DNA from: Ambrosia x helenae
Lineage: Eukaryota > Streptophyta > Magnoliopsida > Asterales > Asteraceae
Assembly: GCA_030844895.1 (NCBI GenBank)
Contig: CM061233.1
Span: 38,071,083-38,135,082 of the forward strand
DNA length: 64,000 nt
Direction: 5' to 3'
Shown here: piece by piece, positions 21,800 through 34,713 of the stretch
Layout: every line of letters starts with the position of its first letter
Position numbering within the stretch: position 1 is the stretch's first letter
The notes under the pieces: generated by a model
Database searches by the model: none
What the model was told of the DNA's origin: nothing
Seen by the model: the letters and a program-made list of their open reading frames with translations, nothing else
Position numbers and translations under genes: made by a program

Positions 21800-24185
21800 T
21801 GTAACATCCGTTAACTATCGATAACGGAAACGTAAATCCATACCCGTAACTGTTTCTACGACCCTATTTTTTTATAAATACTAAATGCAACATTAGTAAT
21901 AATATTATGTTTATAGATACATATGAAAATAGTATATGTTAAAGTTAAATATTTTATAATCAAGAAATATTGTATAAAAGGAAAAAAAAATTCATGTTTG
22001 TAAATGAAGTTTATACTATTTTATCATTATTTTATAATTTGAAATACTTGAGAATTTCTTAATGAATATTAAAGAAAAATTAGTGACTATTAAATGACAT
22101 CAATTTTCTTTAGTTGGTTACAAAAGACAAATAATTAGACATTAATTTGAAAGGTTTTAATAGGGATAAATGGAGATTAATTCGGTTGAACATCCATCCC
22201 TATAAAAAAAAGTTGATATTATATTTTTATTTACTACACCATCATCACAAGAAGTACCCATGTACCATACACAATCAAGGTGTATCATAATGTTTTCTTC
22301 AATTCTCACTTCGTGATACTCCAAACAAAAAAAAAAATCAAAGGCTATCAATTATCAATGACGTTGACGCTTGAGTGTGCGTTTGTAGAGCTTGGAACTT
22401 CCATCTACGAATTCAACCTCAATTCTAATCTGATTTGGGTAATTCTAAGTCTAATTTTATTTATTTCTTATCTACTACAAAAGCCCTCTATCAATTTTTT
22501 GATAAAGGGAAATTGAGTTTCAATGTGACAAATCAAGTTCTATGGTTCATACAATAATTTTGGGATTTTAGGGCTTTAAAACCTATTCTAGAACTAGCCT
22601 TTAGACATTGTAACTCATATTATTTAGTGACTCTATTGTTGATTTGGTCTTAGCCATGCTTGTGAAAAGATTTTTGGAATTTATTCATGTTTTATACTAA
22701 TTTAAGCTATTTTTATTCTATAAAATTCAAGTGGTAATTCTATAACTAAAATATTGTTATATATTCAAAATTCTATAAATTTTGGTTAACATTGTTATTT
22801 TAGTACTTTATACATAATCTATATTATACTTATGTATGTATAAATTTTATACACCTCATGTAATATATATATATATATATATACACATATATATACACGT
22901 GCGTCTAGACTTTTGATAGTTATTTAATTTACAAAACAATAATAGTATTACACGCATTTTTTTATTCATTTTCTCATATTCACTATACTAATTATATATA
23001 AATATTTATTTGCATCGCATTGTATGAGTTGTGATATTTACTTATTCAAATATATAATAATGCTTTAGATATATTTTACATACACATAAACTATATATTA
23101 CATTTTATTTTGTTATATTCCAATTCTAGACAACTTCATTTATTATTATAATAATAATAATCATCATTTGATTATATTTTAATCCAATCTATAACCTATA
23201 CATATATGCTTATATATATTTATTTCATGATAAAAATGATGTAAACATATCAAATTTATTTGATCGAATCATTATTTACTCTTACCATTTTATATAAATA
23301 CGAATTGGAATATATATTTTTTTCTTACGTTATAGTATCTAGACATTTTAGAGTCCTAAACTAAATCCCTAAACATATATGAACCTAGAGATCTCCAAGT
23401 CATTCTAGATTTTATTCTATTATTTATACATATAATATTCATTATGTTAGGGTAATTTTTGGAGTTACCCAAACCGCTACAACTTGTGCTAGTCGTACTT
23501 TTTATTCTTCGCAACATGTGAGTATATCTTTCCCCTTTTTACTGTTTTACTACTTTGGGGTGACTCATGTACCTATATATTAATCAAGTTTCAATTTCTT
23601 ATACTTAATGCAATTCTCATGTGTGTTTGCTTTATGTTAATTGGTGTGTCTATGACTTGTCAAAATCATTAACCGCTGGGCGGCCTAGCTTTTCAATGAA
23701 TAGTACTATGGTATACCCCCTTGAGACTCTGTTGAGAGAATCTTGGTCATTGTCTTGTTAATTCATTATTCAGTTGGTTAGTCATGTGTTAGTCATTATT
23801 CTCAGGTTTGGTTTTGAACGGATATTACTTATTACATAATTGCAAATGGTACCGCACATGAATTGCTAAACATTTTTCCTACTATATTTATTCAAACAGG
23901 GTATGCTCACCAATACAATTTTTGTATTGACATATACTATTTTCGTACATGTTTCAGGTTATTTTGCGATGCTTCTTTTTTTAGCTTTTGGATTTATATT
24001 TAAGCTTTGACTTTATTGTATTTTAGTTAGACTTGACGTTTTAGAACTATTGTATACTGTAATTTTCTTTCAATGTAAAATTATTCAAAGCAATGTATTC
24101 AAATTTACACTTTAGTACCATGAGCTATTGAACAATCGTCACTATGTGACACCTCGATGTTTCCGCCATCGGTTGGGGTGTTACA
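21800..24185 (-). mobile_element. Solo LTR G (2386 bp)
   Basis: Starts TGTAACATCC and ends GGGGTGTTACA. Its right end is the reverse complement of the LTR start TGTAACACCCCAACCGATGG seen at 40490, so it is the same superfamily in minus orientation. CAAC flanks both sides (21796-21799, 24186-24189; a fifth base differs). No primer site, polypurine tract or gene lies inside; it is AT-rich throughout. It is therefore a solo LTR left by recombination. Confidence 0.85.
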
Positions 24186-25200
24186 CAACTGACAAACCCG
24201 TCAAAGTTTTCTATTGGATGGAAGGATCCTATAATATTATTTCTGACGAGGAGTATCCGATAAAATTTGCCAATTATTCGAAAATTGAGAAAATCTGGCA
24301 GGAAAGTACTATTTGGTTTCCTAAACATGAAAGGACCAATGATGTACCTCTAGAAATTTTAAAGAAAATATATCTAGATACTATAAAAGAACCTAAGGTT
24401 CATGTCACTGAGTTCATCAGGGATAAAGAAAAGGTTAATGGTTTTCTTGAGTCGGTTTACTCAAAGGACCCAGCACCTGAGAGTTTGAGACGTAGATGTG
24501 TGGATGATCAATATCCAATCAATTCCTACGCAAAGCTGAATGCCAAGAATGTTTTGAAGAATACCGTGATTGTTTTAAGTGTGGGGAGAGAGGGCATTTA
24601 CTTGCTCACTGTCCGTACGTAAGACATAAAAGACACGAAGTTGAGATGAGGCAATCTTATAGAAGTCCAGTCGACAATCATAGTTATCCTCAAAGACGTT
24701 TTGTTCCTCAACCAGAACCATTTTATAATCAAAGCCGTTGTTTACAAATAGGGATAATCGTCAATTTACTTATGATCATCGAAACCGAATTGCTAAGGAA
24801 AAACCTTTGATGAAACCAATGGTGAACTCAAGTGTGGATAAACAAAAGGTTTCTCCAAAACCGGTTGTGAAACCATCAGTTGGACCTGCCTTTGTTAAAT
24901 CAGAGAAGGTAACTAAGAAGGTTTCATTCAAGAACGATACAAAGAAACCGACTGAGACTCCCAAATCTCAGATCAGTATTCTAAAACGTTCGGAACAATC
25001 TTGGACACCATCGGGTTTTTCGGGTGCCTCTACCTCAAAGACTAATGAAAAACTTCAAAGTGAGAAAGGTTTGATAGATCAGAAAAAGGTGGATTCAAAA
25101 CCTAATGATTATGTGAATGAATCTTTGAAATCTAATGTTCAAAGACCCAAGACCAAGCAAGCTTGGGTCCCCCCGAAAGAACTAATGTTTTCCTTGATAT
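24186..25200 (+). pseudogene. Element E distal gag with second zinc knuckle
   Basis: The gag frame resumes right after the solo LTR. The second knuckle CFKCGERGHLLAHC (24571-24612) is out of frame with the preceding segment because of an indel near 24555. A Lys/Pro-rich linker (24740-25170) ends in AWVPPKE just before the protease. Confidence 0.75.
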
Positions 25201-27060
25201 GTGCAGGGAGCTCCAGCTGGCCGTGTTAGCAGTCTTTGGATTGTCAAAAGTGGAGCTTCTGGTCACATGACTGGTTATTTGACGCTGCTATTTGATATAA
25301 AGAACATCAATGGAGGATATGTAGCGTTTGCTGGAAATAAAGGCGGTTATATCACAATGGAGGGAAGTGTTAGTAACGGGATTGTGAGTTTTGAGGGGAT
25401 TTCGTATGTGAAACAAGTTGACTATAATCTGTTAAGTGTGAGCCAAATCTGTGACAACCAGTTTTCTGTGCATTTCGATGATAAATCTTGTTATATCCTC
25501 AAACCTGGCTTCGTTATTCCAAAGGAGTGGATTATGCTGAAGGCACCCAGAGTGAACAATCTGTACATTCTTGATATATCTAAAGCGATGACAACACAGG
25601 GCCAACTTACGTGTTTCCTATCAAAGGCTACAGAGAAAGAATCAATTATGTGGCACAGGAGGATGGGACATATTCACCTCAAGAAAATGAATCATCTGGT
25701 GAAGAATGAATTTGTTGAAGGCATTAATGTGAAACATTTTCATCTCAATGACAAATGTGGGAGTTGCAAGAAGGGGAAGCAACACAAAGAGTCCCACAAA
25801 CCAAAGAAAGTAAACTCTGTTGAAAAGCCACTTGAGCGTCTGCACATGGACCTATTCGGACCTTTCAAGCGTAAGAGTCATGCTGGGGAGCTTTACTGTC
25901 TTGCGGTTACCGACGATTACTCAAGATTCTCGTGGGTGATGTGCTTGCAACATAAAAGTGACACGTTCAACAATTTGAAAGTTATGTTCACCCGTTTAGA
26001 AAATCTCTACAGTTTGAAGATTAAAAGAATTCGGAGTGCTTCGTAAGAGTGACAACGGGACGGAGTTCAAAAATACACAGATGGATACTCTTTGTGAAGA
26101 GAAAGGAATTCATCATGAAAACAGTGCTTCGTATACCCCACAACAGAACGGTGTCGCAGAAAGGAAAAACAGGACTTTAATAGAAACGACACGTACAATG
26201 CTTGCGGATTCTAATATTCCAATAATGTTCTGGAATGAAACTATATACGCAGTTTGTTACACATTGAATCGTGTGTTAATAGTGAAGAAGTTTGGTAAAA
26301 CTTCTTATGAACTATTGAACAGACAAAAGCCGAATTTGGAGTATCTAGAACCATTTGGGGCACCGTGTACGATGTTGAATCCGACTGAAAAGTTTGGACC
26401 AAAAGTTGAAGAGGGATTCTTTGTTGGATATGCAACCCCACTCAAACGGGTATTCAAGAAAAGAACTCGACAGGTGGAAGAATGGGCAAACGTGGAAGTA
26501 CAGCGTTACACCCAGAACGTACAAGGCAGTGGTCCAGATTGGATGTTTGATTACAAACATTTCTTTGAATCATTCAATCTAGATAACTTGGTTGAAGAGG
26601 CTGTTCTTAGACTTTTTTACGAGTGTGAAAACGCAGCGACTTCACCGTTAGTGCGTCCGATCACCGTAACTCCTCCAGCAGCTTCTAATGATACCAACGT
26701 TCCTGCAGCTGAAGAAGAGGTTTTCCATGAAGCTTCAAATAATCTCGATACTTCATATCGGAAGATGATGATGAAGTCTTTAGTGAAGCTATTCGAGATC
26801 ATGCAACAGATGAATCATAAGTGAACCCAAATCCAGATGTTGCTACATCGTCCAACACGGGTAATGATCTGGATTCAGCAGAAAATTTGACTGCTCAGAC
26901 GTGAGTTCTGGTACCTGATTATCCGGAATCTCGGATTCATCATATTCACCTACTCGAGCAAGTTATTGGTGATCTTAGTAGCAGTGTCATGACTAGAGGA
27001 CAACTTCGTAGTGCAAACTCACCTGAAAATCTTGGCGCTTTAGCTTTATATGCAAAAATT
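25201..27060 (+). pseudogene. Element E protease, integrase and linker, broken
   Basis: The protease motif reads WIVKSGAS, so the catalytic Asp codon (25246-25248) is AAA, Lys. Integrase: zinc-binding HRRMGHIH ... CGSCKKGKQ (about 25650-25785), core Asp in HMDLFGPF (about 25845), a frameshift at about 26040, then SDNGTEFKN and NGVAERKNRTLIE with Asp and Glu retained. The C-terminal GPKVEEGFFVGY follows, then an acidic linker with stops (26822, 26902). The pre-RT linker reaches 27060. Confidence 0.8.
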
Positions 27061-28641
27061 CAAAAATTTGTTTGTCAGAATGATTGATCCTTTGCGTGTT
27101 ATGTTTTGCAGGTTGAGCCGCGGACTTACAAGGAAGCTCTTTTGGATGATGCTTGGGTAGAGGCGATGCAAGAAGAATTGTTGCAGTTTCAGTAGCTCGG
27201 TGTTTGGACACTTACAGATTTACCTCCGGGAAGGAAGAAAATAGGAACCAAGTGGCTTTTCAAGTGTAAGAAAGATGATCGAGGCGTAATCGTAAGAAAC
27301 AAAGCTCGGTTGGTAGTTCATGGTTTTCATCAAGTTGAAGGAATAGACTATAATGAGATCTATGCACCTGTGGCATGTATAGAAGCTATCCGTATGTTTC
27401 TAGTGTTTGCCTCCTACAAGAAATACAAGGTGTATAAAATGGATGTCAACAGTGCGTTTCTATATGGTGTGGTCAAGGAAGAGGTATACGCCAGTCAAAC
27501 TCCAGGCTTTGAGATCCTATCTACCGGGATAAGGTTTACGTTCTCAACAAAGCACTCTACGGGTTGCACCAGGCTCCACACCAATGGTATGAGGAGCTAA
27601 GCACGTACCTACTGTCCAAAGGATTCAAACGAGGTTTGTAGACTTTACCCTGTTCACCAAAAGAACAGAGGGTGACTTGCTTCTAGTATAGATATATGTT
27701 GATGACATTATTTTTGGGTCTACTAACGAACTGTTATGCAGAGAATTTGAAAAGGTAATGCAGGAAAAGTTCGAGATGAGTGCGATGGGAGAAATGCAAT
27801 TTTTCCTCGGCTTGCAGGTGGATCAAAGACAACGGGCATTTTCATTCACCAAACTAAATACGTATCTGAAGTCTTAAGTCGATTCCAGATGGAAGATTCA
27901 AAGCCGATGGATACCCCAATTCAACCTAATTACGGGATTGTAGTTGACGCTAAGGGGGAGCTGACAGATCCTTTCACATACAGAGCAATCGTCGAATCTC
28001 TAATGTATCTCACAGCATCAAGACCAGATATAATGTTCGCTACATGTCTCTGCGCATGATTCCAATCGAAGCCGAAACAAAGTCATCTTGCAGCTGTCAA
28101 GAGAATCCTACGATATCTGAAGGGTTGTCCGTCGAGAGGACTTTGGTACCCTAATGATGATAATTTTGACTTTATTACTTTTAGTGATGCAGATTGGGGC
28201 GGTTGTGACAAAGATAGCAAATCCACAACGGCTGAATGTCAATTCTTGGGGAGCAGGCTCGTGACCTGGCAGTGTAAGAAGCAAACAGTCATCGCCTTAT
28301 CAACATGTGAAGCAGAATATGTGTCAACTCCAAGTTGCTGTTCACAGGTTCTGTGGATTCAACAGCAGATGGTTGATTACGGTTTGCAATTTCTAAAAAC
28401 CCCTATTTACAGTGATAATGAAGCCGCAATTGCATTAACTAAAGACATGGTCAATCACTCGAAAGCTAAGCATATCCGGATTAAGTATCATTTTATCTAT
28501 GATTGTTATGCAAAAGAGTTGATTGATATGGTCAAAATCCACGCTGATTATCAGAGGGCGAATCTTTTTACCAAAGCTTTTGATAAATCCAGATTTGAAT
28601 ATCTTTTAAAAGCCAACGGTATAAAAGTAAAACAAGACTGA
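27061..28641 (+). pseudogene. Element E reverse transcriptase and RNase H, broken
   Basis: RT blocks: EALLDDAWVEAMQEELLQF, KLVARL-type ARLVVHGFHQVEGIDYNE, and YKMDVNSAFLYG with the catalytic Asp. Stops occur at about 27193 (CAG to TAG) and 27688 (TAG just before an intact YVDD), with frameshifts near 27510 and 27640. RNase H is well kept from about 28180: AEYVSTPSCCSQ, SDNEAAIALTKD, AKHIRIKYHFIYD. The stop TGA is at 28639-28641. Confidence 0.83.
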
Positions 28642-30783
28642 TCATCACCTCAGTTTATCACTTTTTGTTTTCAAAATTTTAAAAGTTTTTACTGTTGTTC
28701 AGAAAATTCAAAAAAAAAAAACCAAAAATATGTTTTACATTTTAGGGGGAGTCTTTATTCAGAAAAACCAAAAACATTGAAAAATTCAAAAAGCCATAAA
28801 AAACGGAAAAACCCAAAATGATTTCCAGGAGAAAAAGAGGAAATGATAGTACATCAGTGGGGATCTGACACATCTTAAAGAATTGAAATGCAATATCAGG
28901 AGTGTGTTGAGTCTGTGTGATGTGCTGGTAGGCTTCGTAGACTTATTACTGCGTGCCTAATACATACATATCAAACGAATTAATATGTGGATGAACACCT
29001 CATGGGCATATGGTCTTGGTATCGTAATTTCGTTTGATAGGATTTTTATACAAAATTCAGAGGTTTCGGGTCATTAAGTTATTAGTTATCTGGGGATAGC
29101 CTATCTGATCTTGTGTCGTAAGTTTTTACAGACCTAGATCAGACAGAGTATCTTTATAAAAGAGCTTTAGTGCCAAAACCTAAAGTTACCGAATTGAGGA
29201 ACTTTTACTGTATGACGATAATCAAAGATTGTCTAATGCATCGTATCTAATCATTGATGCAAATCATGATTGATATAAGCCCTTCACCAGGAAGAGTGCA
29301 CAAGTTACTTTGTAGCATTGAGTTGCTGACCTGTACACCTCTGTGCCTCATACCTTTTAAAATACAGATAACGAAAGCATAATCACGCGTTACAATGGGT
29401 CTTTGTGCAACTATTCCTTGATACGGGAGTGTGTCGTGTGCGTGGGAACCACAGACAATGTTGTTTATAATATAAATAGCAGTATCAGTCTAAAGCACTG
29501 CACAACAGTCTGCATATGAGTTTATGTGGATAACAATATCAGCAGTTGCCGGATCACATTGTCTTTATTGATAATAAATACTAAAGATCAACGGTGTAAT
29601 CAGATTTCTCATAAACTGAAATGATCGTCTTACCGGAAATCACAAAACATTTACTGCTTTGTGTTTACATTTCTGCATTTTTCATTTATTGTCAAAAATG
29701 TCAAAAACTCAAAAAGATTTTAGGTGTGTTTTAACAAAAATTGCAGAAATCCAAAAGATTTTACATTTCTGTGTTATTTTTGATAACCGATGGTGTTTGA
29801 TGGTGATTTTTCTGAAACTTGATGAACCAATTTGATTTTTGTACCTATCAAATGTGAAATGATGAATGTTTGAAGCTTAAAATGTGTGAAAATGATTGAA
29901 CGGGATTTGATTTTGAGTTTTGGTAAGTTTTTCAAAAATTCCAATCTTCATTCGCCCCTTCGGTGGGTCGAATGTGGAATTTTTCTTACATTCGTCCTTT
30001 ACAAATTGGTCGAATGGGAGTGTTCATGTGCAATATTGTACATTCGAATCCTTTATCTACATTCGAGCCTTTCATTAGGGTCGAATGTAGACAAAGCTTC
30101 TCTTTCGCCCCTTATAACTGGTCGAATATGGGTGTCTATATATACCTTCTTCCAGTTTTAAACCCCAGACCTTGTTGCCCTTGATTGTTTGACCTCGGAT
30201 TATTGTTCCTTATACTTTACTAATCATTTTCATCCAAAAATCACATGTATTCATCAAGAAATGAAGTCAAATTCGTGGTTTTTGAGTTTGAACCCTAGAA
30301 CATGATTGTTGGACATGTTTAGACTGTGTTAGAAACAATTGATGTTTGGAATGGTGTTTTCGATAGTTTTAGGAGGAGAGTATATCAAAATCTAGGATTA
30401 TTACACACCAGATTGTTTGATTGATCATTCAAATAGAACAAACCCTAGTTTTAGGGGGAGAGTATATCAAAATCGGCCATATTAGGTGCTTAACGAATGA
30501 AAATCACAAATTAGAATGGTCTGAATTGAGTTTTGATGTTTTGGTCAGATGAACAGGCAGATTCGACCAAATGTGAAGGGTCGACTGTGGCCAAAAACGG
30601 TTGAATGTGGCATAATTAGGTCGAATGAACAATTTTAATCAGAAGCTTTCACATTCGAACCTTAGATAATCTTCATTCGAACCCCCAATGGGTCGAATGT
30701 GGGATTTTCAAAATCAAAATTCAATCTTGCAAATTTTGTCCGTTTCTAATGAATTTTTATGTTTCGCTTTTGTAGAATTATAA
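28642..30783 (+). other. Element E post-pol spacer, noncoding, with GGTCGAATGTGG hairpins
   Basis: No gene is seen. A PPT-like run TTTAGGGGGAG occurs at 28743, and a Gly-rich TTTTAGGGGGAGAG repeats near 30365 and 30452. From 29950 to 30130 and 30540 to 30700, CATTCGAACC / GGGTCGAATGTGG motifs recur in both orientations, one pair forming a near-perfect hairpin (about 30058-30093, CTACATTCGAGCC with GGGTCGAATGTAG). Confidence 0.7.
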
Positions 30784-33700
30784 ATGTCTGAACCACAAAA
30801 CACTGAAGTACCAGCTGGATCGTTTGGAAAAGCCACTGATAAGAAGAAAGAAGAGGAATTGCCATTCGAGGAAGCCCATAACTGTTGTGCATTTCTTGGC
30901 GAGGTCAAGAAATACACAGAATTCTATGGCATTGTTGATTTCCTAAGGAGAAGTAGAGTTGTTGATGCATTAGCTACACCGGAAATTATCTACAAAGATC
31001 ATCAAGTGGATTTCTAGAAGAATGCGAAGATGGATTACTGGGAAAACCGAACAGCAATAGTAAGAAACATTCATGGATTGAACAGAGGAAGTATTTTCTA
31101 CGAATGAAGTACAACGGACCGATAACAGATGGAGCTTTACACAAAGGAAAGTTATGTCCGCAGTTCAATTATCTAGCTCATGTTAGATAGATGTTTTTGG
31201 ATCCGTTAGTGGTGGTTATGATGTGATGAGAAAGAGTATTAGCTCTTTGATGGTTGCTTTGGTGCTGAACAAGTCGTTTAATGTTTCAGGAATGATTTTT
31301 GATCACATGCTTGAACCTTTGAAAGGTCAGAAGCATAAGAAGTTCTTGTTGTATCCCAGATTCTTACAGATGATTTTTGATCTGAAGTACACAAATCTGA
31401 ACAAAGATCCTACTCAGATTTTAGTTCAAGATCACATGAATTTAAGTACGTTGATAAGTATGAAAGGTTACAAAGGGGTTCCTGAGAATGAAAGACTACC
31501 TCATAACAACTTGTTTGGACACTTGATTAATCCAGGTTATGAGGATCCGGGTGAAGACAAAGCTAGAAATGTTGACAGTAATTCAGACAATGATGATCCT
31601 CTATTTCATGTTTATCCTAAAGCCAAAAGAAAACGTCAAGTGGTGAATGTTGGTGCAAAAAGTGACAAAGGGAAAGGTAAAGCAATAGAAGTTGAGGTTG
31701 AACAACCAAAGAAGACAACAAGAAGAAAGAAAAGCATGGCAAGAAAGGGAACAAGGTTAGTAGATGAAGTATCTGCCGATTCTAAGGAGACTCAAGAAGA
31801 TGAGAGATGGGACTCAGCTGATGGGACTGTCAAACAAACCAAGCCCAAGAGGAACAGAAACAAAAGAGTGCTATTGCAGTTGATGAGATAGATCTGGATC
31901 TTGGTATTGGTGAGCAAGATTTCAGTGGATCTCCTATGGTTGGTGAAAAACAAAAGAAGCGTAAAAACAAGACGATGTCTAAGAAAGATGAAAAGGAGAA
32001 TCCGAAGAAAAGACGTGCTAAAGAAGTAGAGATTCTAACTGCAGGAAAGAAAGTTCCTGAAGTTAGTAGTTCTAAAGTTGCTACCCCGTGACATCCCCGG
32101 TAGCTAAGAAACTGAAAAAATCTGTTGTAGAGAAGTCTGCTGATCCTATTGCAGATTTTGACGCTACCTTGGAAAGAGTGATAAATAAATTCAAGAAGAA
32201 AACTCCTGTTACTAAGGCTTCTACACCTCAGGTTACTGTATCTAGCAATGTGATGGATGTAGTGAATCAAAAGCTTGCTGACATGATGAAACTGATGAAC
32301 CAGCAATAGCAGGAGATTGAACAGTTGAGAGAAAATGATAAAAAGATGTTAGATGTTTTTGTTTCTTCTTAAGAGAATCAAGAAGAATTAGAGACAAAGA
32401 TTAAACAACTTCAGAAAGAAAATAAGAAGTTGTTAAAGCATGAACAAAGAAACACGAGAAGATACATTGCTCTAAGACTTGATTACAAGCAAGTAAAGAA
32501 GGACAATAAGAGTCTAAGGAAGCTTATTAATGATCTATATGAAAAAGCACCTCAATTGAAAGAAGGAGAGGAAGATAAAGAACGTGAAGAAGAACAAGTT
32601 GATTTCGAACCATCTGAGTTAGAAAAAGATGAAGATGAGGATGATGATGAGGATTTGGATCAGGATGCCGGTGATGCTCCTAAGAAGAAGAAAGATGATG
32701 ATAATGAAGGTTCAGGAGAAGGATCAGGAGATGACAGTTCTGCAGATGATGATGATGATGATGATGATGATACTGTAAAGTATTGATGTGAAAAGAGAGG
32801 TTCTGATAAAGATGCAGGTGAATCAAGCTCGAAAGAACCTGGTGGAAATACTGATGATGAGAGTATTTTCTGGACAGACAAGATAAAAGCCTTATCAGAT
32901 AATGATAAGAAATTGTATCGTTAGATGTTGAAAAAGAAAGTTTGGACGATCGAGCTGACTGGAAAGTTTCCAGAGATTTTTGAATCTGATGACATGAGAT
33001 ATGAGCTTGAGTACAATGATCCTGATCTGGAAGATGGAGAAATTTCAGCAGCTGTGTCAAAGGAAATTCTTGAAGGTTTGGCTAAATAGGTCGGTAAATC
33101 TCTTGAAGAGTTGATGAGTGATAATCAAATTCCAAACATTCCTGAAAAGGAAGCTGGAACACACTCTGATGATAGAGACACTCCAGTGTTTGAGGGTATT
33201 GAAATTAAGGATATTACACATGAAGAATATCCTAAGTATTTCAAAACCAAACAAGATGACACATTTCCTGAATTCACTGAAGAAATATTGGTTCAGGCTT
33301 AGAAACTTGCAGACAAAAAGAGCAAAACATGTGTTGAAGAAGTATTCAAGAATGGTGAGAACAGAAACCTAATGTTGAACAATCAGATGAATTGAAAGAA
33401 CTGTTGAGGAAGTTGAAAGAAAAGGAAGCTAACCGAACAAAGACTGAAATCCAGGGTAGTTTCTACAAATATCATAATGAATTGTTCAAAGGGAGAGCTC
33501 TTGGATGGAAGCATTTGAGACAGCTAAGGTGTGTTGCTATGAAATGGGAAAAGGGAATTCTGTATTTCAACAGATTCCATGGTATAAAGACATTACCTTA
33601 CTGGGTTGTGCGAGATATCTGCCGACATACTTTTTCTGGAGCAACTGTGACCAACGATGTAGTTGGATATTTTGCAGATCGTATGGCGAGAGAAAGCAGA

Positions 33701-34261
33701 ACTAGATGGGATGTGTTTACGCCGCAGTATCCTAAAAGAATCATTCACAGAGAGGTTGATCAGATTACTGGGCTGAACAAGGTGACTTTAAAGTATAAAC
33801 CACCGACTGTCTTGAAGCATATTCCTTTGATGCTGATTCCACAACACTTTTCAAAAGAATTCATGTGGTGGTATTATGATTGGAAGACCGCAGAAGCTGT
33901 TATCTTACTGAAGGACAAGAGAGATGAATTTAAGAAGATTCACATTTTTGACCCAATGTGGTTAATCAAGTGTTCACATGAGGATATCATCATGCTCTAT
34001 TATAATCCGATTTATTTTGGGGAGAAAGATAGCGAGCAAGCACTGAAATACAAACGTGTGGTATGCTTTTGTTTCGCATGGGATGTTAATGCGGGATGTG
34101 ACTATGATAAGAAACTGGGAAAGTTTTTGAAGATTCAAAAAGAAAAGAAAAAATCTAAACCAACTTTCGAGCCAATTATGACGAAAGAGCAGAAGACTAT
34201 CTTGCGCATTAAACTGATGAACAAGCAGATGGACGAAGCACGAAGGCAATCCAAGCAATAG
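30784..34261 (+). pseudogene. Element E env-like-position ORF, broken
   Basis: Starts at ATG 30784 (MSEPQNTEVP). The N-terminal domain matches the A and B ORFs in general form (FLGEVKKYTEFYGIVDFL, then FLLYPRFLQMIFDLKY). A TAG at 31015-31017 replaces an expected Trp. Then a Lys/Arg-rich basic region with nuclear-signal-like KAKRKRQ (about 31620), a coiled coil (about 32330-32560), an Asp/Glu-rich stretch with a GAT repeat (32640-32780), and a C-terminal domain from 33392 (GWKHLRQLRCVAMKWEKG) to 34261. No signal peptide or transmembrane anchor is evident. The function of this family is unknown. Confidence 0.65.
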
Positions 34262-34262
34262 T

Positions 34263-34274
34263 CGAGGGGGAGTT
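34263..34274 (+). other. Polypurine tract of element E
   Basis: CGAGGGGGAGTT directly precedes the 3' LTR at 34275. Confidence 0.85.
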
Positions 34275-34713
34275 TGTTGATGCACGTTTTGCGACTAATG
34301 CTTTTGGATTGTACTTTCTAAGTTGAGAATCAAGCGAACATAGAAGACTGATGTATTTGTGTTTGTTCGTCCTATGTGAAGGGGCGAACCTGCACATTCG
34401 ACCGGGGGGGAATGTGCAGGCCTATATATAGTTTGAATTTCATTTTAAGTTTAATTTTTTGGTCATTTTGAGTGTGTGTTCATCCTGAATTCTCTCTAGG
34501 TTATTTAGAAGTGTCTTGAACTTGTTTATTTCATCTTAAACACTATTTGTAAAGATTATAACACTCGTTTATGAATGAAATTGATATTGAAAAGGTAAAT
34601 TCGTGTGTTTGATTCATTTACTATCATCTTGTAACTGATCTAGGGATTCCGCACCTGGATTAGTAGACTTGTATGATCAACTAAACTTGTTTTTGTAAAA
34701 ACGATCCTCTACA
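34275..34713 (+). repeat. 3' LTR of element E (439 bp)
   Basis: TGTTGATGCACG to CCTCTACA, followed by the TSD AGAAG. It matches the 5' LTR except for a roughly 80-bp deletion after TTCTAAGTTG, a shorter G run (7 bases at 34404-34410) and scattered substitutions. Confidence 0.92.

Larger units (their letters stand above)
15111..34713 (+). mobile_element. Element E: 19.6-kb Sirevirus containing two further insertions
   Basis: LTRs at 15111-15630 and 34275-34713; TSD AGAAG at 15106-15110 and 34714-34718. It has a primer site at 15634-15646, gag with two zinc knuckles, pol, env-like ORF and PPT. Two insertions enlarge it: F (about 18365-20855, with a Harbinger ORF1) and a solo LTR G (21800-24185). 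Without them E is about 14.7 kb, still long for copia, as is typical of Sireviruses with an env-like ORF. It lies in the integrase gene of element B. Many frameshifts and stops show it is older than A. Confidence 0.92.

Noticed and set aside
22857..22882. AT microsatellites (also 37168-37183 and 49154-49191) as regulatory elements
   Set aside because: Simple repeats in transposon or AT-rich DNA; nothing ties them to a gene.
32640..32780. GAT trinucleotide run as a separate microsatellite of interest
   Set aside because: It encodes the Asp-rich tract of the E env-like ORF, and similar acidic tracts are common in such linkers.
2828..34713. Treating A and E as one larger composite retrotransposon
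   Set aside because: Each has its own LTR pair, primer site, polypurine tract and perfect TSD, and each interrupts B at a different site.
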